Shown one piece after another: positions 6,246-13,543 of a stretch of 13,543 bases of DNA. Made by a program: the position numbers and the translations under genes. The stretch is taken from positions 1 to 13,543 of the forward strand of contig JAIKWN010000015.1 of assembly GCA_024684665.1 (NCBI GenBank), given 5' to 3'. The notes below the pieces were generated by a model that was not told the origin of the DNA, did not search any database, and was given only the letters and a program-made list of their open reading frames with translations. This DNA comes from Clostridiales bacterium. Lineage in GTDB: Bacteria; Bacillota_A; Clostridia; Christensenellales; Aristaeellaceae. How positions within the stretch are numbered: position 1 is the stretch's first letter; each line of letters begins with the position of its first letter.

Positions 6246-6893
6246 TTACTGGATCAGGGACAGGTTCTTTTTTTCAACGGCGACCAAAAGCACGCATTCG
6301 CCGGAAAGCGGCTCCGCGGGATCCGGGAAAGCCCACCGGCTTTTTCCTTTGCGCACGGCGATGATGTTCACGCCTTGCCTGCGGCGCAGGTCGATCTCCG
6401 AAAGGCTTTTGCCGATCCAGTCTTTGCGGGGCGTCATTTCGAGGATGCAGAGGTTTTCGTCGTCCGCGAAGATGTCGAGGATGGCGGGGCTGGTCAGAGC
6501 GGTGGCAAGGCGCTGCCCACCTTCCGCTTCCGGATCGACGACCCGGTCAGCTCCGACCCGTTTCAGGATCTTTGCCATGCGCGCCGATCCGGCTTTCGCG
6601 ATGACGAGGGGCACGCCCTGTTCTTTTGCCACGACGACGGAGAGGATGGAGGCAGAGAGATCCGCCGCGGTGGCCACGATGGCCGTTTCCACGTTTTCAA
6701 GCCCCAGGTTCCGTAGCGCTTCTTCGTCCGCGAGGTCGCAGGTTACCGCTACGGTGGAACGGCCGGCAAAATCGCGGATCCGTTCCTCGTCCCGGTCGCA
6801 GACGAGGACGTCCATGCCGCGATCGTACAGCCCGGCAGCCAGGCTGCTTCCGTATTTTCCGAGCCCTAGCACGGCGAAAGACTTCTTTTTCAT
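6246..6893 (-). CDS. ktrA: Potassium uptake regulatory subunit KtrA/TrkA (RCK domain)
   Basis: This 215-residue soluble protein forms the cytoplasmic gating ring under the KtrB channel. Residues 1 to about 130 are the RCK_N Rossmann domain, with G10-LGKY-G15 as the nucleotide loop (ATP/ADP or NAD) and D33 closing the second strand. The run AIVATAADLSASIL is also typical. Residues about 135-215 are the RCK_C domain, which in Firmicutes relatives can bind cyclic di-AMP; that has not been shown here. The length matches Bacillus KtrA/KtrC (about 220). The ATG at 6893 is chosen because GGAGGT (complement of 6898-6903) lies 4 bases upstream and MKKKSFAVLGLGKYG is the family start. An upstream extension to 7034 would overlap ktrB and is rejected. 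It follows ktrB by 28 bases. Confidence 0.96.
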   Translation of the reverse strand: MKKKSFAVLGLGKYGSSLAAGLYDRGMDVLVCDRDEERIRDFAGRSTVAVTCDLADEEALRNLGLENVETAIVATAADLSASILSVVVAKEQGVPLVIAKAGSARMAKILKRVGADRVVDPEAEGGQRLATALTSPAILDIFADDENLCILEMTPRKDWIGKSLSEIDLRRRQGVNIIAVRKGKSRWAFPDPAEPLSGECVLLVAVEKKNLSLIQ

Positions 6894-6921
6894 ATCTACC
6901 TCCGAACAGATATCAGATGGA

Positions 6922-8301
6922 TCAGCCCACGAAGAAGCGCCCCGGCGCATACCGAATGCGTCCCTTCTCCGGGCTCGTCCGCGTGAAGAACACAGCCATA
7001 GAAAGCGGGCCGATGCGCCCCAGGAACATCGCAAAGATGATCGTCAGCCTTCCTGCGGCGCCGAGGCACGGCGTCAGCGAGCGGGAGAGCCCCACCGTCG
7101 CGCAGGCGGAGAGTGTTTCAAAGAGGGCGTCCGTTGCCTTAACAGGTTCCAGCAGGAGGAGCAGCCCGGTCAGAGAGAGGACGGCTGCCGCACTGACCGT
7201 GACGATCGCGCAGGCCCTCCCCATAAGCTCCCCCGGGACCCGACGGCGCAGGACTAGGGTTTCCGAGCGGCCGCGGATGAAGCTGTCCGCATTCAGGAGG
7301 AACAGGAAGGCCGTCACCGTCTTGATGCCGCCCGCCGTGCCGATGGGGGAGCCGCCGATAAACATCAGAAGACAGGCGGCAAGGGAGGAAAAGGCCGTCA
7401 GATTTTCCTGCGGAAAGAGGGAAAACCCGGCGGTGCGCAGCGTTACAGACTGGAAAAAGGCCTGCAGCAGCGCCTGCCCTGCGGGAAGGGAAGCGAGGGT
7501 CCCGGGATTCCGGCGCTCCGAAAAGAAGAAGATCAGCGTTCCGGAAAGAAGGAGAAAGCCCGTCAGCAGCAGGACGAGGCGCGTATGCTCCGAGAGGCGG
7601 GAAAAGCGGGAAGAAAACGGCATGCCCTCCCGTTTTCCCTTGCGTAGGAGGGGAAGGTCGAACCAGACGACAAAGCCCAGCCCGCCCAGGATGATGAGCG
7701 CGGAGGTCGTCAGAACCACCGGCGGACAGTTTCCCCAGAGGGTCAGGCTTTCCACCCCGAAGAGGTCGATTCCCGCGTTGCAGAAGGCGGAGACAGCGGT
7801 AAACAGCGCGATCCAAAGCCCTCGTATGCCGTAGGCCGGCAGGAAAAAGGGCAGGTACAGAAGCGCGCCGATCCCTTCGGTCACAAGAGTGCCCCGGGCG
7901 ACCCGGAGAAGGAAACGCAGGAGGCCGGAGCGGGTTTCCAGCCCGAAAGCGTCCCTGATGAGCGTCCGTCCTGCGAGGGACAGGCGCTTTTTCAAAAGAA
8001 GCGCGAGGAGGGAGACGATCGCGACGACGCCCAGTCCGCCGATCTGGATGAGCAGCAGGATCACCGCCTGGCCGAAGGGGCTCCAGTGGGCCGCTGTGGT
8101 CACGACCGTGAGCCCTGTCACACAGACGGAAGTTGTTGCCGTAAACAGGGCTGTGATAAAATCCGTCGAATTCCCGGGCGCGGTCGCAGCGGGCAGGAGC
8201 AGCAGCATCGTCCCCAGGAGGATCGCGAGAAGGAAGCTGAGGGGGATGAGATGCCGGGGGCTGATCCGCATCAGCTTTTTCCGGAGAGAGCGGGATTCCA
8301 T
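6922..8301 (-). CDS. ktrB: Potassium uptake channel subunit KtrB (TrkH/KtrB family)
   Basis: This 459-residue membrane protein is built of four M1-pore-M2 repeats. The four pore segments can be seen in order: ATTSVCVTGL, TAVSAFCNAGIDLF, SVTLRTAGFSL and LSACATVGLSRSL, each with the conserved selectivity glycine. It imports K+ (often with Na+ dependence) across the cell membrane as a dimer on a KtrA ring. Bacillus KtrB is about 445 residues, so the length is normal. The start is ATG at 8301 (MESRSLRKK), because AAAGGAGG (complement of 8307-8314) sits 5 bases before it. An in-frame ATG at 8325 would add eight residues but lacks such a site. It lies 58 bases after the MATE gene, with no terminator or clear promoter between, so the two are probably co-transcribed. 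No cyclic di-AMP riboswitch is visible upstream. Confidence 0.95.
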   Translation of the reverse strand: MESRSLRKKLMRISPRHLIPLSFLLAILLGTMLLLLPAATAPGNSTDFITALFTATTSVCVTGLTVVTTAAHWSPFGQAVILLLIQIGGLGVVAIVSLLALLLKKRLSLAGRTLIRDAFGLETRSGLLRFLLRVARGTLVTEGIGALLYLPFFLPAYGIRGLWIALFTAVSAFCNAGIDLFGVESLTLWGNCPPVVLTTSALIILGGLGFVVWFDLPLLRKGKREGMPFSSRFSRLSEHTRLVLLLTGFLLLSGTLIFFFSERRNPGTLASLPAGQALLQAFFQSVTLRTAGFSLFPQENLTAFSSLAACLLMFIGGSPIGTAGGIKTVTAFLFLLNADSFIRGRSETLVLRRRVPGELMGRACAIVTVSAAAVLSLTGLLLLLEPVKATDALFETLSACATVGLSRSLTPCLGAAGRLTIIFAMFLGRIGPLSMAVFFTRTSPEKGRIRYAPGRFFVG

Positions 8302-8359
8302 GCGCGCCTCCTTTCCATGCGGCATCGGGTCTTGATGAAAACGGGACTGCCTGTCCGCG

Positions 8360-9715
8360 TCACAGCGTCCGGATCACGTTCCGGTTCACCCGCCGGAAGA
8401 AGAAGACGGAGAGCGCGAGGGAGAAGACCTCCGCGATGACGAAAGACCACCATACGGCGGTCACTTCGCCGGTGATCCGCCCGATGACGAACGCGCAGGG
8501 GATCAGCACAAAGAGCTGGCGGACGAGGGAGATGATCATGGAATAGAGGGAGTAGCCTAGCGCTTGGAAAGAAGTGCCCACCCCGATGCAGAATCCCGCG
8601 ATGGGGAAGGACAGGGAGATGATACGGAGGGCTGGAACACCGATGCGCAGCATTTCTTCCGATGCGTCGAACAGGCCAAGGAGCTGCGAGGGGAAGAGAT
8701 GGAAGACTAGCGTGCCACAGGTCATGATGATCATCTCGGAGACCACCGTAAGGAGGATGGCCCGCGTCATCCGGTCAGACCGTTTCGCGCCGTAGTTGTA
8801 GGCGATGATCGGAACTGCGCCGTTATTCAGGCCGAAGATGGGCATGAAGATGAAGCTCTGCAGACGAAAATAGACACCGAAGACAGCTACTGCCGTAGCG
8901 GAAAAGGAGATGAGAATCTGGTTCATAAGGAAGGTCATGACGGAACCGATGCTTATCATAACTACGCTGGGAACGCCGATGGAAGAAATCCGGTGAAGGG
9001 TTGCACCGTGGGGGCGGAAGCCGAAGAGGGAGATCGAAACCTCCGGATTGTGCCGGATGTTCAGATACAGCCCCAGCCCGGCCGCGATCCATTGGCCGAC
9101 AATGGTGGCGACGGCGGCGCCGGCGGTTCCCATGGCGGGGAGACCCATGTAGCCGAATATCAGGATGGGATCCAGGATAATGTTGATGACGGCGCCCGTT
9201 GCCTGGCTGAGCATGGTGAAGGTGGTGCGCCCCGTGCTCTGCAGCAGGCGTTCGAAGAGCACCTGCATGAACAAGCCGAAGCAGCCAGCCATGACGATGG
9301 AAGTATAGCTGACGCCGGCCTCCACAATGGGCCCGATGTCTGTCTGCATGCGGAAGAAGGGGCGTGGGATGAAGATGCCCAGAACGGTGAAGGTCAGGGC
9401 GCAGAGGGCGATGAGAAAAATGCCGTTGGTTGCTGCGTGGTGCGCCTGTTTGTCGTCTTTCGCTCCCAGCGCGCGGGACAGTACCGCGTTGATTCCGACG
9501 CCTAGACCTGAGGCCACGGCGATCATCAGGTTCTGCAGGGGAAAGGCCATCGAAAGCGCGGTAAGTGCCTCCTCACTGACCCTGGAGACGTACATGGAGT
9601 CGACGACGTTATAGAGCGCCTGTACCAGCATGGAGATCATCATAGGGACGCTCATGGTAAAGAGCAGGCGGCCGACCGGCGCCACGCCCATTTTGTTTTC
9701 GGCGGGTTTTTGCAT
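8360..9715 (-). CDS. MATE-family multidrug/cation efflux transporter
   Basis: 451 residues with about 12 hydrophobic membrane segments in two similar halves. The start region MGVAPVGRLLFTMSVPMMISMLVQALYN followed by VDSMYVSRVSEEALTALSMAFPLQ is a hallmark of the Firmicutes MATE (NorM/DinF-like) group. A second-half match is GAVPIIAYNYGAKRSDR. Such proteins export drugs or organic cations in exchange for Na+ or H+. The substrate cannot be told. The ATG at 9715 (MQKPAENKMG) is chosen because a strong promoter lies just upstream (9753-9781) and its start point would fall after the longer alternative. The ribosome site is weak (AAAGGA far, or GGAATT). The frame is open up to ATG 9844, which overlaps the beta-galactosidase stop as ATGA; this alternative adds 43 non-family residues. 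Confidence 0.93.
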   Translation of the reverse strand: MQKPAENKMGVAPVGRLLFTMSVPMMISMLVQALYNVVDSMYVSRVSEEALTALSMAFPLQNLMIAVASGLGVGINAVLSRALGAKDDKQAHHAATNGIFLIALCALTFTVLGIFIPRPFFRMQTDIGPIVEAGVSYTSIVMAGCFGLFMQVLFERLLQSTGRTTFTMLSQATGAVINIILDPILIFGYMGLPAMGTAGAAVATIVGQWIAAGLGLYLNIRHNPEVSISLFGFRPHGATLHRISSIGVPSVVMISIGSVMTFLMNQILISFSATAVAVFGVYFRLQSFIFMPIFGLNNGAVPIIAYNYGAKRSDRMTRAILLTVVSEMIIMTCGTLVFHLFPSQLLGLFDASEEMLRIGVPALRIISLSFPIAGFCIGVGTSFQALGYSLYSMIISLVRQLFVLIPCAFVIGRITGEVTAVWWSFVIAEVFSLALSVFFFRRVNRNVIRTL

Positions 9716-9752
9716 GTTGAATTCCGATTCCTTTCCGAGTTCAGATGTGCGG

Positions 9753-9784
9753 ATTGTATCATTCCCGCGTACACTTGACAAGTG
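9753..9784 (-). promoter_or_regulatory. Sigma-70 promoter of the MATE-ktrBA-yfbR operon with a palindrome over the -35
   Basis: On the minus strand TTGTCA (complement of 9776-9781) and TACAAT (complement of 9753-9758) are 17 bases apart, each 5 of 6 to consensus. A perfect palindrome CACTTG-A-CAAGTG (9772-9784) covers the -35, so a repressor could act here. The start would be near 9746, about 30 bases before the MATE ATG at 9715 and inside the possible longer MATE frame. Confidence 0.75.
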
Positions 9785-9840
9785 CGCTGGAACGAAAGCG
9801 GCGCGCTTTCCGCCGGATTGCCGGAGGAAGGGTGCGGTTT

Positions 9841-12885
<3,045 letters not shown>

Positions 12886-12892
12886 TTACATG

Positions 12893-12901
12893 TGGTACAA
12901 T
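12893..12901 (+). promoter_or_regulatory. Extended -10 box without a -35 at the IS left end
   Basis: TGGTACAAT (12893-12901) fits the extended -10 pattern TGnTATAAT, but no -35 lies at proper spacing upstream. In IS621-like elements the circular form joins the right end, carrying a -35, to the left end, carrying a -10, to make the bridge RNA promoter. The expected start, near 12908, coincides with the start of the 9-bp long-range stem. Confidence 0.5.
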
Positions 12902-12908
12902 GTGCTTA

Positions 12909-13091
12909 AGAGAGGCAAACTACAAAGCACGGTGAGGTGAGTTGCACGCAACTCAACAGCTGCAAAGGCAGTATGATAATCAGTGTAAGAGTCGCCTTTC
13001 AAGCACAAATAAGTGAGATGACCCAATCCGCACACTAAGAATTGTTAAACTGATCTTAGTTTATGTGTGGCGGCTCAGTCACTGCCTCTCT
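12909..13091 (+). ncRNA. Candidate IS110 bridge RNA
   Basis: The leader before the transposase has several base-paired elements in a row. AGAGAGGCA (12909-12917) pairs perfectly with TGCCTCTCT (13083-13091), bounding 183 nt. Inside are a 7-bp hairpin TGAGTTG-CACG-CAACTCA (12938-12955), a 6-bp stem AAAGGC/GCCTTT (12964-12969, 12994-12999) with a 24-base loop, and a larger hairpin with CCGCACAC (13028-13035) pairing to GTGTGGCGG (13065-13073, one bulge), or an inner CTAAGA/TCTTAG (13035-13040, 13054-13059). IS110-group elements are known to encode a roughly 180-nt bridge RNA here, with a 5' stem-loop, a target-binding loop and a donor-binding loop. The three internal structures fit that order. 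The guides themselves were not identified. Confidence 0.55.
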
Positions 13092-13118
13092 GTTCCAAAT
13101 TAAGGAAGGAGGAGCAGT

Positions 13119-13543
13119 ATGGGCAAAACCATTCCGGTCTGCTGTGGCGTCGATGTGCACAAGAAATTCCTCGTTGCCACAATCCTCACGGGGGATTACC
13201 TGATTCCCCAGTGCAAACAGAAACACTTTGGTACTTCCTACAGAAACCTGCTTGCTTTCAGGCAGTGGCTCCTTGAGAATGAGTGCAAGGATGTCTGTAT
13301 GGAAAGTACCGGAAAGTATTGGGTTCCGGTTTGGAATGTTCTTGAGAGTTCAGTCCATGTTGTCATCGCGAATCCCAAATGGGTTTCCGCTGTCAAGGGC
13401 AACAAGGACGACAAGAAGGATTCCAAGTGGATCGGGAACCTGTTTCGGATGGGTCTTGTTCCCGAAAGTTATATCCCCGGCAAGGATATCCGTATCCTTC
13501 GGGAATTTACCCGCTATCGGAGCAAACTGGTATCCATGCGTTC
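13119..13543 (+). CDS. IS110-family transposase (recombinase), N-terminal part
   Basis: The first 141 residues are present and the gene is cut by the window end. It opens CGVDVHKKFLVA, the IS110 DEDD (RuvC-like) domain start with D12. VCMESTGKYW gives E62, and KGNKDDKKDSKWIG gives D98 and D101, completing the four acidic residues expected of the DEDD catalytic site. The serine-bearing C-terminal Tnp domain, also needed for strand exchange, is outside the window. The ATG at 13119 is supported by GGAGGAG (13108-13114) and by the family start. It has no in-frame stop, so the copy may be intact. IS110 recombinases insert a circular intermediate at targets chosen by a bridge RNA, and the leader just upstream is the likely source. 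Confidence 0.93.
   Translation, partial: MGKTIPVCCGVDVHKKFLVATILTGDYLIPQCKQKHFGTSYRNLLAFRQWLLENECKDVCMESTGKYWVPVWNVLESSVHVVIANPKWVSAVKGNKDDKKDSKWIGNLFRMGLVPESYIPGKDIRILREFTRYRSKLVSMR

Noticed and set aside
6626..7834. Long + strand open frame (402 codons) opposite ktrB and ktrA
   Set aside because: It is antisense to clearly recognised genes, rich in Arg/Pro/Ser as expected from a GC-rich complement, and resembles no protein family.
13067..13276. Open frame of 69 codons in the IS leader and transposase region
   Set aside because: It is in a different frame from the IS110 transposase, which has the DEDD residues and a ribosome site at 13108-13114.

Overview
The window looks like a stretch of chromosome from a GC-rich, strictly anaerobic Clostridia-type Firmicute, probably a gut or rumen organism. 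The pointers are strong AGGAGG-type ribosome sites, a two-gene Ktr-type potassium system, a secreted flavinylated reductase, a C69-like dipeptidase tail and a small P-loop ATPase of the kind found in Clostridia. This placement is an inference, since there is no rRNA or other marker gene.

Left part (1-3440, mostly + strand). The window opens inside the end of a probable dipeptidase, closed by two hairpin terminators (412-436 and 456-481). A divergent HxlR-type regulator (465-839, minus) and a flavin-reductase-like protein (977-1549, plus) share a control region packed with ACTTA/TAAGT half-sites (843-883). The flavin-reductase-like gene is followed 40 bases later by a secreted 599-residue FMN/FAD reductase (1590-3389). 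The three look like one inducible redox module. The large reductase carries a covalent-FMN motif but appears to lack the catalytic residues of fumarate reductase. A 12-bp hairpin (3407-3438) separates this module from the convergent genes that follow.

Middle and right part (3474-12816, all minus strand). In transcription order the genes are a cytoplasmic LacZ-type GH2 beta-galactosidase, a MATE-family exporter, KtrB and KtrA (potassium channel and its gating ring), a YfbR-type 5'-deoxynucleotidase, a small P-loop ATPase and threonine synthase. MATE-ktrB-ktrA-yfbR are spaced 25-58 bases apart, with a near-consensus sigma-70 promoter before MATE (9753-9781). The P-loop gene has its own promoter (5511-5539) and terminator (5017-5043). 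These are mostly housekeeping functions.

Right edge (about 12885-13543, + strand). An IS110-family insertion sequence enters the window with an AT-richer composition. Its transposase is cut by the window end, keeping 141 residues with the DEDD motif. The roughly 230 bases before the transposase hold an extended -10 box with no -35, three local hairpins and a 9-bp long-range stem bounding about 183 nt. This is the expected place and size for an IS110 bridge RNA. The element sits directly upstream of the beta-galactosidase gene, for which no good promoter is visible.
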